From assembly GCA_030442035.1 (NCBI GenBank), contig JAUJEA010000014.1:62001-126000 (forward strand): a stretch of 64,000 nt of DNA, written 5' to 3'. The position numbers were made by a program, and so were the translations under genes. Every line of letters begins with the position of its first letter. Position 1 is the first letter of the stretch. Shown one piece after another: positions 9,865 to 19,816 of the stretch. The DNA is from Splendidivirga corallicola. GTDB lineage: Bacteria > Bacteroidota > Bacteroidia > Cytophagales > Cyclobacteriaceae. The notes below the pieces were generated by a model. It ran no database searches and was not told the origin of the DNA. It saw nothing but the letters and a program-made list of their open reading frames with translations.

Positions 9865-10245
9865 ATGAGAAAGTACATCAAACTATCATTTTTGATTTTC
9901 TCGTTTACCATACTGATGAGTCACAGTTTTGTGCCACATCAGCATATGGACGATGATGCTTCTCTACAATTTCGCTCAATGCATGATCATGGTGATTGTT
10001 TTTTCAATATACTAAGTTCCATGTTTGGGCAGAACCTGGGTGAAGATCATCTGGAGAATTTCAAATCGAAAAAGACTGAAAACTTTCAGTTCTTGGCACC
10101 GGAGCTTGCAAGGGAATTCATGGAGATTCGTCTTATTTCTTTGAAATCTTTGCAAGAGGAAAATCTATTTATACCAGCTACCGTCGGATTACCTCAATCC
10201 GAGTATTATGATGTTCACACATTACGGGGACCACCCGCAGCATAA
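9865..10245 (+). CDS. Small His-rich secreted protein upstream of metal efflux genes
   Basis: A 126-residue protein with an N-terminal hydrophobic segment (LSFLIFSFTILMSHSF) followed by clustered His and acidic residues (PHQHMDDD, then HDHGD), suggestive of metal binding in the periplasm. I do not recognise a named family. It precedes a CzcA-type pump by 317 bases on the same strand; small His-containing proteins of this sort commonly precede such pumps in Bacteroidota. A metal chaperone or sensor role is inference from composition and position. Confidence 0.6.
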   Translation: MRKYIKLSFLIFSFTILMSHSFVPHQHMDDDASLQFRSMHDHGDCFFNILSSMFGQNLGEDHLENFKSKKTENFQFLAPELAREFMEIRLISLKSLQEENLFIPATVGLPQSEYYDVHTLRGPPAA

Positions 10246-10562
10246 ACAATTCTTTTATTTCTGGTAAAACATTAATGGATCCGGTTCAGATCGGTTACCA
10301 TATTCATTGCTTTCAGTTTTGAGTCGTTTCAAATATTGAGCTGCTTAATGCTATTTCGAGTATTGTGATCTTATCAATTAGAATAGTGGTTCTGTTTCGG
10401 TATTGATTTAGGAAGTGTTTTTACAAATCATTGCCGATTGTGGCACATAAGTCTTACCAGCAATAACATTCACAAAGAATGCTTATAAGGTTGACCGACT
10501 TCAAATGCTTAGATCATTTGTATCCCGGTCAATATATCTTCAATTTTTAGAACATTAAAAAA
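10246..10562. other. Intergenic region before the czcA-like gene
   Basis: About 317 bases without an ORF of note. No strong hairpin or recognisable promoter element was found by eye; the base composition is that of the surrounding spacers. Confidence 0.3.
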
Positions 10563-13500
10563 ATGATTAATAGTATCATATCATTTAGTATAAAAAATAA
10601 ACTTATAGTAATTCTATTTACTATAGGCATAGTCGTATGGGGTGGTTATTCCATATCTGTGATCCCCATTGGGGCCGTTCCTGATATTACCAATAACCAA
10701 GTGCAAATACTGACCACTTCCAGAAATTTGGCTACGCAAGATGTAGAACAATTCATTACCTATCCGGTAGAATTGGAAATGGCCAACCTGCCAGGAGTGA
10801 AGGAGATCAGATCTATTTCCAAGTTTGGCATTTCGGTAGTTACAGTTGTTTTTGATGATAATATGGGAACCTATCTTCCGAGGCAGCTGATTGCTGAAAA
10901 AATAAAGTCAGCCTCAGAAAAGATCCCGGAAGCCTTTGGCTCGCCTGAAATGGGCCCGGTGACAACTGGCCTGGGTGAAATCTACCAGTATATCCTGGAT
11001 GTTGAACCGGGTTATGATTCAATTTATTCCCCAATGGATTTGAGGACCATTCAGGATTGGGTTGTCAAAAGGCAACTTTCCGGAGTTCCCGGGGTGGTGG
11101 AAATAAATACCTGGGGTGGTTTCTTAAAACAATATGAAGTAGCCATTGATCCCGAAAAACTGAACTCAGCCGGATTGGAACTTCATGATGTATTTAAAGC
11201 ACTTGAGATGAATAACGATGTCATTGGAGGTGCATACATTGAGAAGTTGAATAAAAGTTATTTTATCCGCGGTGAGGGCATGACAAAGTCTCTGGAGGAT
11301 ATCGAGCATGTGGTTGTTAAAACAATGGATGGAATTCCTATTTATGTTAAGGACATTGCCAAAGTTCAAATGGGAAGTGCCAACAGATTTGGAGCGATCA
11401 CGGGGAATGGAGAGGGAGAAAAAGTGATGGGGCAGGTAATGATGCTGAAAGATGCGAATTCTAATCAAGTCATTAAGGCCGTCAAGGAAAGAGTGGCAGA
11501 TATCCAAATGAATTTACCGGAAGGTGTAGTGATCAATCCTTTTCTGGAGCGATCAGAATTAATTGCCAAAACCACTTCTACGGTATCTGAAAACCTTATT
11601 TTGGGCGCTTTGATTGTCATATTTGTATTAGTGGTATTGCTCGGTAATCTTCGCTCGGGATTGATTGTAGCCTCTGTAATCCCAATATCGCTTTTGTTTG
11701 CCATATCACTGATGAATCTCTTTGGTGTTTCGGCCAATCTGATGAGTCTGGGAGCCATCGACTTTGGAATTATCATTGATGGAGCGGTCATTATCATTGA
11801 GTTCATTGTATTCAAAATCAATGATAAAAAAGCAGCTCTGGAGGGTTTGGATAAACATGCACTTCAATCGGAGAAGGACATCATTAGTCGTAGTGCAGCT
11901 TCAAAAATGATGAGATCTGCCATATTTGGACAGATCATTATCCTCATTGTGTTCATACCAATTCTTTCATTGAGTGATATTGAAGGGAAGATGTTCAGAC
12001 CTATGGCACTTTCTTTTGGCTTTGCATTGATAGGTGCTATGATTATGTGTTTGACCTATGTACCGGTAATGGCTTCCTTGATATGCAAGCCTTCGAAGGA
12101 GGGAATGCATAATTTTTCCAATAGAATCATTGAGAAAATTCAAAAGGTATACCAACCGGTAATTCAATTTGCTTTAAGAAGCAAGGCGTTGGTGATCGGT
12201 ATTGCAGTTTCCTTGTTGGTTGTTAGCGCTGTGGTATTCATCAGAATGGGAGGTGAGTTTGTTCCTACACTGGATGAAGGTGATTATGTAGTTCAACCGG
12301 TATTGAAAACAGGAACTTCATTAGGGCAAACCATTGAGATCACTACACAGCTCGAAAAGATTCTATTGGATAATTTTCCTGAAGTGGATCAGGTAGTGAC
12401 CAGGATAGGAGCAGCCGAGGTACCAACTGACCCTATGTCCATGGGGCAGTCAGATGTGATCATTAAACTGAAGCCGAAAAGCGAATGGGTAAGCGCCAGG
12501 TCAAAAGATGGGTTGGCAGATAAAATGAAAGCGGCTATGGCTGTTGTACCTGGAATAGATTTTGAGTTTACACAACCCATTGAAATGCGATTTAATGAGC
12601 TAATTACCGGAGTCAGAACTGATGTGGCTATTAAGATATACGGCGAGGACCTTGATGTACTTTATGAGTACGCCAATAAAGTGGAAAAATTGATCAGAAA
12701 TGTTGAGGGTGCTGCTGATATCAGTGTGGAGAAAGTGGCAGGACTTCCACAAATGTCTGTTGAATACGATAGAAAAAAGATTGCTCATTACGGATTGAAT
12801 ATCGCCGAGGTAAATAATACACTTAGTATGGCTTTCGCCGGCACTTCGGCAGGAACTGTTTTTGAAGGTGAAAAACGCTTTGATCTGGTTGTTCGGTTGG
12901 ACAAAGGATCAAGAGGAGATATAGAAGATATCAAAAATCTCTATATCGACACACCCGGAGGAAATAGGATACCCTTGCGTGAAGTGGCCAATATAGAATA
13001 TAAGACCGGGCCTGCTCAAATCTCACGGGACAATACTTCAAGAAGAATTGTGGTTGGTATCAACGTCAGGAACAGGGACATAGAATCAATGGTAGAGGAA
13101 ATCCAGGAAATTCTTAATGTACAACTGAACCTGCCAAGCGGATATTATATGACCTTTGGCGGCCAGTTTGAGAACCTTCAACATGCCAAGGAGAGGTTGA
13201 TGATTGCCGTGCCACTCGCGCTCGTCCTGATCTTTGTAATGTTGTATTTTACATTTGGTTCGTTTCGACAGGCTTTGCTGGTGTATTCGGCAATTCCTCT
13301 GGCTGCAATTGGTGGAATTCTCTTTTTATGGTTGCGGGACCTTCCTTTCAGTATTTCTGCAGGGGTAGGCTTCATTGCTTTATTTGGTATCGCAGTCCTC
13401 AATGGTATTGTATTGATTGATTTCTTCAATGAACTCAAGATGGAAGGTGTGAAAGATATAAGGGAACGAGTTTTAAAAGGTACAACCATGCGACTTAGGC

Positions 13501-14933
13501 CGGTATTGTTAACGGCGACTGCAGCAGCTATGGGATTTTTTCCTATGGCCTTTAGTACCTCTGCAGGTGCGGAAGTCCAACGTCCCCTGGCAACGGTGGT
13601 TATCGGAGGCCTGATCACAGCAACACTATTAACCTTGGTTGTATTGCCGGTGTTATATACCATATTCAATAAAGAGCGTGATGCACATGAAACAGAGAAT
13701 GCCACGAACTCAAAAAAAATAAGCCTATCCAAAGGTGCTTTCTTGATTGGCTTCTTCATGATAATGGGTAGTGTGGTGAAGGCACAAAATGCTCCAATGA
13801 ATCTGGAAGAGATCACGGCTTTGGCACTTAAGCATAATGCTGCATTAAAAGCCTCTCAGTTAAGCATCGAAAAACAAAAGGCATTAAAAGGTTCGACAGG
13901 ACCTGGTAAAACTGATTTGTATTATGCTTATGATGAAAACAATGTAACAGAAGCAGGTGTTGCTTTGGATGTTTTTGGTATACGTCAGGGCTTCAGTTTT
14001 CCCATTGTTTATTCAGCTCAGAATAAGTTAAATCAACGAAAAGTCCAGGTCAATGAGATTAACTATCAAATGACTGAAATGCAGCTCAAGAAGAAATTGA
14101 GCCAAACCTATTATGGACTGCAATATCAAATGAACCGGATGGGCCGGATTGTTTACCTCGATAGTTTGTATCAACGTTTTCAAATTGCAGTCACCAGAAA
14201 ACTGGAAGTGGGGGATGGAAGCTATTTGGAAAAACTAACCGCCGGAGCCAAGTTAAATGAAGTTAAATCATTGAAAAGACAAGTAACGGCACAGGTTGAC
14301 GCTTTATATGAGCAGTTGAACGGATTGGTACAAAATGGATCGCCAGTTACCATTCAAGATGAAACGCTCACCAAAATTTCGAATATTGACTCAACAGCAA
14401 TCTCGAATTTGGCTGGCAGTTTGGATATGCAGTTTTTCGATGCCATGGAAGGGCGATCTGAAGCAGCGGTGTTACTTGAAAAGAGAAAGAGATTGCCTGA
14501 TTTGAATGTACAATATTTTAATGGGTTCGGAGATTCTCAAACTTTTCAAGGGTATCAGTTTGGTGTAAGTCTGCCCCTTTGGCCAGGCACAAGAAAATCC
14601 AGGATTAGGTCGCAGAAGATCCAGACCGAAATAATTCAGAGGATGACGGATGATCATGAAAATGGTTTAAGGACCAAGATGCTCAGATTACGAGCGCAAA
14701 TCAATGAACATGATCAAAATATTCAGTATTACGAAACGCAAGGTTTACGTATGGCTGATGAAATATTTGAACTGGCATCCAAGAGCTACACATTGGGTGA
14801 AACAGATTATTTGCAGTATGTCCAAAGCCTGAAAAGTGCTCAGGAGATTACACTTTCCTATCTTGAAAATCTCAATCAATACAATCAGGCAATATTGGAG
14901 CTGAAATATTTAAGCAATTTCCAGACAGAATAA
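10563..14933 (+). CDS. czcA: CzcA-type heavy-metal RND pump fused to a TolC-like channel domain
   Basis: A 1456-residue fusion. Residues 1 to about 1045 are an inner-membrane HME-RND antiporter: N-terminal span, large periplasmic domain, and the fourth-span motif DFGIIIDGAV whose acidic residues are characteristic of divalent-cation pumps (Co/Zn/Ni/Cd) rather than CusA Cu/Ag pumps. A linker is followed by a hydrophobic stretch (about 1057-1075, GAFLIGFFMIMGSVVKAQ) that looks like an internal signal peptide, then a TolC/OEP-type coiled domain to the end (about 1085-1456; alpha-helical, SKSYTLGETDYLQYVQSL near the C-terminus). RND-TolC fusions of this length are common in Bacteroidota. The adaptor gene follows after about 104 bases. 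Together they would span both membranes. Confidence 0.93.
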   Translation: MINSIISFSIKNKLIVILFTIGIVVWGGYSISVIPIGAVPDITNNQVQILTTSRNLATQDVEQFITYPVELEMANLPGVKEIRSISKFGISVVTVVFDDNMGTYLPRQLIAEKIKSASEKIPEAFGSPEMGPVTTGLGEIYQYILDVEPGYDSIYSPMDLRTIQDWVVKRQLSGVPGVVEINTWGGFLKQYEVAIDPEKLNSAGLELHDVFKALEMNNDVIGGAYIEKLNKSYFIRGEGMTKSLEDIEHVVVKTMDGIPIYVKDIAKVQMGSANRFGAITGNGEGEKVMGQVMMLKDANSNQVIKAVKERVADIQMNLPEGVVINPFLERSELIAKTTSTVSENLILGALIVIFVLVVLLGNLRSGLIVASVIPISLLFAISLMNLFGVSANLMSLGAIDFGIIIDGAVIIIEFIVFKINDKKAALEGLDKHALQSEKDIISRSAASKMMRSAIFGQIIILIVFIPILSLSDIEGKMFRPMALSFGFALIGAMIMCLTYVPVMASLICKPSKEGMHNFSNRIIEKIQKVYQPVIQFALRSKALVIGIAVSLLVVSAVVFIRMGGEFVPTLDEGDYVVQPVLKTGTSLGQTIEITTQLEKILLDNFPEVDQVVTRIGAAEVPTDPMSMGQSDVIIKLKPKSEWVSARSKDGLADKMKAAMAVVPGIDFEFTQPIEMRFNELITGVRTDVAIKIYGEDLDVLYEYANKVEKLIRNVEGAADISVEKVAGLPQMSVEYDRKKIAHYGLNIAEVNNTLSMAFAGTSAGTVFEGEKRFDLVVRLDKGSRGDIEDIKNLYIDTPGGNRIPLREVANIEYKTGPAQISRDNTSRRIVVGINVRNRDIESMVEEIQEILNVQLNLPSGYYMTFGGQFENLQHAKERLMIAVPLALVLIFVMLYFTFGSFRQALLVYSAIPLAAIGGILFLWLRDLPFSISAGVGFIALFGIAVLNGIVLIDFFNELKMEGVKDIRERVLKGTTMRLRPVLLTATAAAMGFFPMAFSTSAGAEVQRPLATVVIGGLITATLLTLVVLPVLYTIFNKERDAHETENATNSKKISLSKGAFLIGFFMIMGSVVKAQNAPMNLEEITALALKHNAALKASQLSIEKQKALKGSTGPGKTDLYYAYDENNVTEAGVALDVFGIRQGFSFPIVYSAQNKLNQRKVQVNEINYQMTEMQLKKKLSQTYYGLQYQMNRMGRIVYLDSLYQRFQIAVTRKLEVGDGSYLEKLTAGAKLNEVKSLKRQVTAQVDALYEQLNGLVQNGSPVTIQDETLTKISNIDSTAISNLAGSLDMQFFDAMEGRSEAAVLLEKRKRLPDLNVQYFNGFGDSQTFQGYQFGVSLPLWPGTRKSRIRSQKIQTEIIQRMTDDHENGLRTKMLRLRAQINEHDQNIQYYETQGLRMADEIFELASKSYTLGETDYLQYVQSLKSAQEITLSYLENLNQYNQAILELKYLSNFQTE

Positions 14934-15037
14934 TGCTGAATGGCATTGTCAATAAAAAATATGATTAACGATGTTGATTTGGAAGAAGTTTAGAACTTCT
15001 ATACTCCGACACTTCAACACCCCAACACTTTAAAAAC

Positions 15038-16213
15038 ATGAGACTTAATAAATCAAATATATTAAAATCGGTTGCCATCCTGGCAATATTGAGTGCTTGC
15101 AGTGAAAAAGGGATCAATGAAAAACAAGAAACCCCTGAACCACACAATGAAAATGAAGTACATTTAACTGATGATCAAATGGCCGCCATAGATTTAAAAA
15201 TAGGCAAGATGGAAGAGCGGGCAATAGCCAGTACGATCAGCACCAATGGCTATTTGCATGTACCACCCAACAATAAAGCTGTGGTGAGCACCTATATGGC
15301 AGGATATGTAAAGAACTCTTCCCTCCTGGAGGGCGATGCAGTAAAAAAAGGCCAACTAATGGCGGTACTTGAAAACCCGGAATATGTGCAATTACAGCAG
15401 TATTACCTGGAATTGAAGGGGCAGTTAGGTTATTTGAAATCCGAATATGAAAGGCAAAAGGTTTTGCAGGAAGAGAATATCAATGCTAAAAAACTATTGC
15501 TAAAAGCTGAATCTGAGTATAAAGTGACGCAGGCTAAGTTCAATGGTGTAAAGGAAAAACTCAAGATGCTTGGACTGAATCTGGTTCAAATAGATAAAGG
15601 CAATATTTCCTCCACGATCAATATTAAAGCGCCAATAAAGGGTAATGTGTCAAGAGTGGATGCAGAGATTGGTAAATATATCCAGGCTTCGGAAATGATG
15701 TTCGAAATTTTGGATACAGAACATATTCACGTGGAATTGAACATCTTTGAAAAGGATGTAATGAAGATAAGCGAAGGACAGAAATTTCAGATGCGTATCC
15801 CAAGTTTAGGCAATGATGTATATGACGGGGAAGTATACCTGGTCGGTAAAGCACTTGATGATGAGAAGCGCTCAATTAATGCGCATGGTCACCTGGAAGT
15901 GGAAAAAGATTATTTTCTTCCCGGAATGTATGTTGAGGCTGACCTGTTTTATGGAACTAAAAAAGCAATGACCATTCCCGAAAAAGCAATTATAAATGAA
16001 GGAGATGAAAATTTTATTTTCCAGAAAATTAAAAAGGAGGATGGTGCCATTGCTTTTAGAAGAATTGAAGTTCAAACGGGTCTAATTACTGATGGTTGGG
16101 TTGAAATAGCTTTTATGGAAAATTTAGATCCCGATGCTGAGTACGTATTTGAAGGTGTTTATTATTTGGCAGCTGAAATGACGAAAGGTGAGAGTGGAGG
16201 GCATTCGCATTGA
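15038..16213 (+). CDS. czcB: RND efflux periplasmic adaptor (membrane fusion protein)
   Basis: A 391-residue adaptor that links the inner-membrane pump to the outer-membrane channel. It begins with a lipoprotein signal (VAILAILSACSEKG; the Cys of LSAC is the lipobox Cys), followed by the biotinyl-lipoyl-like half motif around VVSTYMAGYVKNSSLLEGD, a coiled-coil hairpin (about residues 125-185) and barrel-sandwich segments including IKAPIKGNVSRVDAEIGKYI. The C-terminus GESGGHSH ends with His residues. It belongs with the czcA-tolC fusion upstream. Confidence 0.92.
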   Translation: MRLNKSNILKSVAILAILSACSEKGINEKQETPEPHNENEVHLTDDQMAAIDLKIGKMEERAIASTISTNGYLHVPPNNKAVVSTYMAGYVKNSSLLEGDAVKKGQLMAVLENPEYVQLQQYYLELKGQLGYLKSEYERQKVLQEENINAKKLLLKAESEYKVTQAKFNGVKEKLKMLGLNLVQIDKGNISSTINIKAPIKGNVSRVDAEIGKYIQASEMMFEILDTEHIHVELNIFEKDVMKISEGQKFQMRIPSLGNDVYDGEVYLVGKALDDEKRSINAHGHLEVEKDYFLPGMYVEADLFYGTKKAMTIPEKAIINEGDENFIFQKIKKEDGAIAFRRIEVQTGLITDGWVEIAFMENLDPDAEYVFEGVYYLAAEMTKGESGGHSH

Positions 16214-16239
16214 CAATTAATAATGAGTAATTAACAATG

Positions 16240-16283
16240 AAGAATCTCTGGCACTGGTTGATCCAATGTTAGGGATTCTTTTG
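16240..16283. terminator. Candidate terminator between convergent czcB and LytTR genes
   Basis: Arms AAGAATCTCT (16240-16249) and AGGGATTCTT (16271-16280) pair over ten bases with one G-U; the loop is about 21 bases and a short T run follows on the plus strand. It lies just after the adaptor gene. Moderate support because of the long loop. Confidence 0.4.
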
Positions 16284-16303
16284 AATTTAACATAGTCTTG
16301 TAA

Positions 16304-17017
16304 TCATTTCCAACCTTTTTTCCCTGTACCATATATTTTTTGCATCGCGGTTTCTCTATAGTTTCTTCCTATTGGTACAGTTGAATCAGCAATTTCTAAT
16401 ACATTTCCTTCTATGGCCCTTACATAATGAAAGTTGACAATAAAGGATTTATGAACCTGCACAAATTGAGATGGTGGTAACAACGTTAACACACCGGTTA
16501 GATTTTGATAAGTAATAAATGATCTATCCCTAAGTACCACTTTAATGTAATCCTTCAAGCTTTCAATAAACAATATTTCAGCATAGCTAACCCGAACTTT
16601 CTTTTTGTCCACTTTAAAAAAAATCGCATTCGAATCATTGTCCTTGTCTGGACTCCTGCCTGACCGAATTCTTACTTTCTCAATGGCCTGTACAAACCGA
16701 TAGAATGGGATTGGTTTAATTAAATAATCTATCGCATTCAGATCAAATCCATCCACTGCATAATGGCGATGGGCAGTAGTAAAGATGATGAGAGGAGGTG
16801 ATGAAAGTGCTTTTAAAAAATTGATACCATTTAGTGCCGGCATTTGTATGTCCAGGAAAATAAGGTCAACTGGCTTTTGATTAAGAAATTCAATGGCTGA
16901 AAGTGCGTCATTGCATTTTCCAACTTCTGACAGGAAATCCAATCTACCAATATAATCAGAGATGACTTCCTGGGCCAAAGGTTCATCGTCTACAATAAGG
17001 CACTTTATCTTCTTCAT
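16304..17017 (-). CDS. LytTR-family response regulator
   Basis: A 237-residue cytoplasmic regulator. Residues 1-120 form a receiver domain with acidic pocket D10/D11 and phospho-acceptor Asp56 in FLDIQMP; residues about 135-235 are a LytTR DNA-binding domain (FIESLKDYIKV, FVQVHKSFIVNFHYV). The ATG directly abuts the stop of the LytS-type kinase upstream, so the two are a translationally adjacent two-component system. Targets are not evident; the pair sits convergent to the metal efflux operon. Confidence 0.93.
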   Translation of the reverse strand: MKKIKCLIVDDEPLAQEVISDYIGRLDFLSEVGKCNDALSAIEFLNQKPVDLIFLDIQMPALNGINFLKALSSPPLIIFTTAHRHYAVDGFDLNAIDYLIKPIPFYRFVQAIEKVRIRSGRSPDKDNDSNAIFFKVDKKKVRVSYAEILFIESLKDYIKVVLRDRSFITYQNLTGVLTLLPPSQFVQVHKSFIVNFHYVRAIEGNVLEIADSTVPIGRNYRETAMQKIYGTGKKGWK

Positions 17018-18073
17018 TTAGTCAAGTAACTCAATATCCAGATCTGCATGAAATTTCTGATTCCGCTTCTCCATTTTAAACATATGCTTTTGAGGATAAA
17101 GAATCTGCAATCTTTTCAAAATGTTATTTACACCAATACCATTTTTATTATCCTCTTTGACGGCAGTTTGCGCTACGGGATTAATTGTACTTATGTGTAA
17201 CGTGCCATTCCTAAAAGCTATTTTTATTTGTATATCAACACTCCCTCTTTCGTTTAAAGAACAATGTTTAAAGGCATTTTCCACCATAGGAACCAGAATG
17301 AGTGGTGGAACTTTAACGTCTTTCATATCTCCCAATATTGCTAGCTGCACATTCAACCGATTCCCAAAGCGTAATTTCTCAAGTTCAATATAATTGTTTA
17401 AATGATGGATTTCCTTTTCCAATGATACTTTGTCCTCGGTACTTTCATAAAGTGTGTATGACAGTAAATTAGATAATTGCAGCAGTGCGTCCGGTGTTTT
17501 TTGGGATCCTTTAAGCGCCAGGGCATAGAGATTGTTCAAAGTGTTAAAAAGAAAATGGGGATTCATTTGGGATTTCAAAAAATTCAGCTCACTTGCTTTT
17601 TGTTCTTTTTTTGCTTTTTCTAAATTAACCTTGTTTGCAGACCAATCCCGAAAGATCTTGATGGCTGTCGGGGGACCAAACCATAATAAGATAGCTCTCG
17701 CCATGCCCAACACTCTGTGGACCGTAAAATGACCATCGGGAAGATTTGTTCTTTCCATTAAGATGGGAAACATAATATAGTATTCATAGAGCCGGACAAG
17801 GATAGCGCTGATAATTAAAATGATAATGAAAGAAATAAAATAAGAGAAATACCGCCTTTGTTTTATAAGCTTAGGCCATAGGTAATACATGTGGAGGTAG
17901 TAAAATGGAATTTCTACAAAACATCCAAAATATCTGTAGGAAGCAAGGTTAAAAGGAGCTCCCCCCATTACATCGAGCAATACCCAGGAAAACCAATAAA
18001 CTATCCAAAAAGTGATATGTCTTAATATTCGGTTTTGAAAAAATGAAATACTGCTCGTATTATTTTGATACAT
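17018..18073 (-). CDS. LytS/YpdA-type sensor histidine kinase
   Basis: A membrane kinase of about 351 residues. Four hydrophobic segments fill the first 145 residues, followed by a short coiled coil and the His_kinase phospho-acceptor motif QMNPHFLFNTLNNLY (His173), then an HATPase domain with an N box (MVENAFKHC) and a G box near GIGVNNILKRL. I choose the ATG at 18073; an in-frame TTG at 18082 is the alternative. It partners the LytTR regulator encoded immediately downstream. The sensed signal is unknown because there is no recognisable extracellular sensor domain. Confidence 0.9.
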   Translation of the reverse strand: MYQNNTSSISFFQNRILRHITFWIVYWFSWVLLDVMGGAPFNLASYRYFGCFVEIPFYYLHMYYLWPKLIKQRRYFSYFISFIIILIISAILVRLYEYYIMFPILMERTNLPDGHFTVHRVLGMARAILLWFGPPTAIKIFRDWSANKVNLEKAKKEQKASELNFLKSQMNPHFLFNTLNNLYALALKGSQKTPDALLQLSNLLSYTLYESTEDKVSLEKEIHHLNNYIELEKLRFGNRLNVQLAILGDMKDVKVPPLILVPMVENAFKHCSLNERGSVDIQIKIAFRNGTLHISTINPVAQTAVKEDNKNGIGVNNILKRLQILYPQKHMFKMEKRNQKFHADLDIELLD

Positions 18074-18371
18074 CTGATTCAATTCTCATACCCTGTCAGG
18101 TAAATTGTAATTTCCTGAAAATAGAAATAAATGACTATTATTTTCTCTTAACCGCATCACTTTCTCGATGAAATGCAAATCTTTAATTTTTGACGGAACA
18201 TAGAGCCTCACATTAAATTTGGCAATAAGTGTTTGTAGTTCGGCTAAAACATTTTTTGATGGGAGGGTGTCACACTACCTTGGTCATCACGTAATTGAAA
18301 TTTTCATCAATCAAGTAAGTTCTTTTGAGCACTTTGATTGATAAGCAATCATAGACTAAACCAGGAATATT

Positions 18372-19655
18372 ATGAATCAGCCGTATACTAAGCCATTGGT
18401 AGCAATAGCATTTGTTTTATTAGCAACCATTTCTAATGCAAGTGCTCAAAGTAAAATAACCGAAAAATATTTCAGACATCTCATGTATAACCATGTATCG
18501 CCCCATGTTCCTATCAGAGGGATATATGAAATTGATAAGCTCGAAGCACAAAAAACCTCTCATTATATTTTTAAATATGATAAATCAAATAGATTGGTTG
18601 AGATCATTAATAATCATTATCATACTGAAAGAAGACATCCGTTGACCACAATTGGTGCTTATAGAACTGTTTTCAATTATAAAGATCATAAAGAAACACG
18701 TACCTATTTTGATAAGAATGGTAACCGGATTGCCAATGACCGAAATGTTTACAAAGAGGAATACTTATTCGATAAAAAAAGATTTAAGTACGCCCTTAAA
18801 TTCTACGATCTGGAAGATAAACCAATGGAATCCGAATGGGGGATTGCCAGATATGAATGGAGTAGGGGAAAGAAATTTGTTATAGAAAGGAGGTTCAATT
18901 TGAACAATGAAATGGTAAATGTCTCACCCTACTTCGAATTTGGAATCACCGGGATTTTATATGACAAAGCAGGATTTCCGAAAGGCCATTTTAACCTCAC
19001 AGGGAATCTGGAGATTCAGGAAAATTCAGCTGGAGTAGCGTCCTATCAAGATACTTACGATGAGAATGGAAATCATGTGCTTTATACCTATCATAATAAA
19101 CATGATGAATTGGTTAAAAATCAATGGGGGTTTGCTATTGGAAAAAAGGATTATGATCAAAATGGCAACTTTATTGCCCGTTCTACTTTTGATGAAAATA
19201 ACAATTTAATAGACGAAAGAGTTGTGCCTTCTAATGCTCATATTCAATTGGCTTCTCCTGCCACAGAGCAGGATTCTTTGGAAATTCGTCAGAAATCTTT
19301 GGGATATTTGGTAGCTCTACAGGAGCTACGTCCACAACTTATGGAAAATGTATTTCACCCGGATTTGGCTAAAAGAACAATTGGTTTTGATCCAAGAGAA
19401 AAAAAGGAAAATATTAGAGAAACAACCTATCAACAAATGATAGAATATGCCAAGTCCTGGAATAAAGCTGGAAATAGATTCCCGCCAAAACCATATAATC
19501 AAGTCGTTATTCTGGATATTTATCATCGAATAGCAACTGTAAAATTGATTTCAGACAATTGGGTAGAGCATTTGCATTTAGTAAAGACTAACCACGAATG
19601 GAAGATCATAAATCTCTTGTGGCAGTTTAAAGATGTCAATATGTATCCTGACTGA
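18372..19655 (+). CDS. Secreted protein with YD-like repeats and C-terminal lumazine-binding-like domain
   Basis: A 427-residue exported protein with a signal peptide (VAIAFVLLATISNASAQ). The middle has several short repeats of the form YDxNGN or FDxNxN (for example YDENGNHVLY, YDQNGNFIAR, FDENNNLID), reminiscent of YD/MORN-type beta repeats. The last 120 residues (from about SLEIRQKSLGYL) match the putative lumazine-binding / SnoaL-like domain common in Bacteroidota, including VVILDIYHRIATVKLISD and WKIINLLWQF. Function is unknown. It stands alone between the LytS kinase (divergent) and a CAP lipoprotein (convergent). Confidence 0.65.
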   Translation: MNQPYTKPLVAIAFVLLATISNASAQSKITEKYFRHLMYNHVSPHVPIRGIYEIDKLEAQKTSHYIFKYDKSNRLVEIINNHYHTERRHPLTTIGAYRTVFNYKDHKETRTYFDKNGNRIANDRNVYKEEYLFDKKRFKYALKFYDLEDKPMESEWGIARYEWSRGKKFVIERRFNLNNEMVNVSPYFEFGITGILYDKAGFPKGHFNLTGNLEIQENSAGVASYQDTYDENGNHVLYTYHNKHDELVKNQWGFAIGKKDYDQNGNFIARSTFDENNNLIDERVVPSNAHIQLASPATEQDSLEIRQKSLGYLVALQELRPQLMENVFHPDLAKRTIGFDPREKKENIRETTYQQMIEYAKSWNKAGNRFPPKPYNQVVILDIYHRIATVKLISDNWVEHLHLVKTNHEWKIINLLWQFKDVNMYPD

Positions 19656-19732
19656 TTTTAAAAAGCGATGCCGTTTGTAGTAATTGGGATTCACACTTCA
19701 AACTGTTCATAGCATCGGTTTGTCACAAAACG

Positions 19733-19762
19733 AAAAAAGCCCTCGATCGTGCGATCGAGGGC
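19733..19762 (-). terminator. Intrinsic terminator of the CAP-domain gene
   Basis: Read leftward, a perfect 10-11 bp GC-rich stem (GCCCTCGATCG pairing with CGATCGAGGGC, 19739-19762) is followed by six Ts. It is 55 bases beyond the stop of the CAP-domain gene. Confidence 0.85.
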
Positions 19763-19816
19763 TGTGAGAAAAGTTGAGATAATTTAAACAAAAACTAAAT
19801 ATGAACTATACCTATG

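Noticed and set aside
13178-13816. A 212-codon antisense ORF inside the czcA-tolC fusion gene
   Set aside because: It mirrors the RND coding frame, has no recognisable domain and no start context; a shadow ORF.
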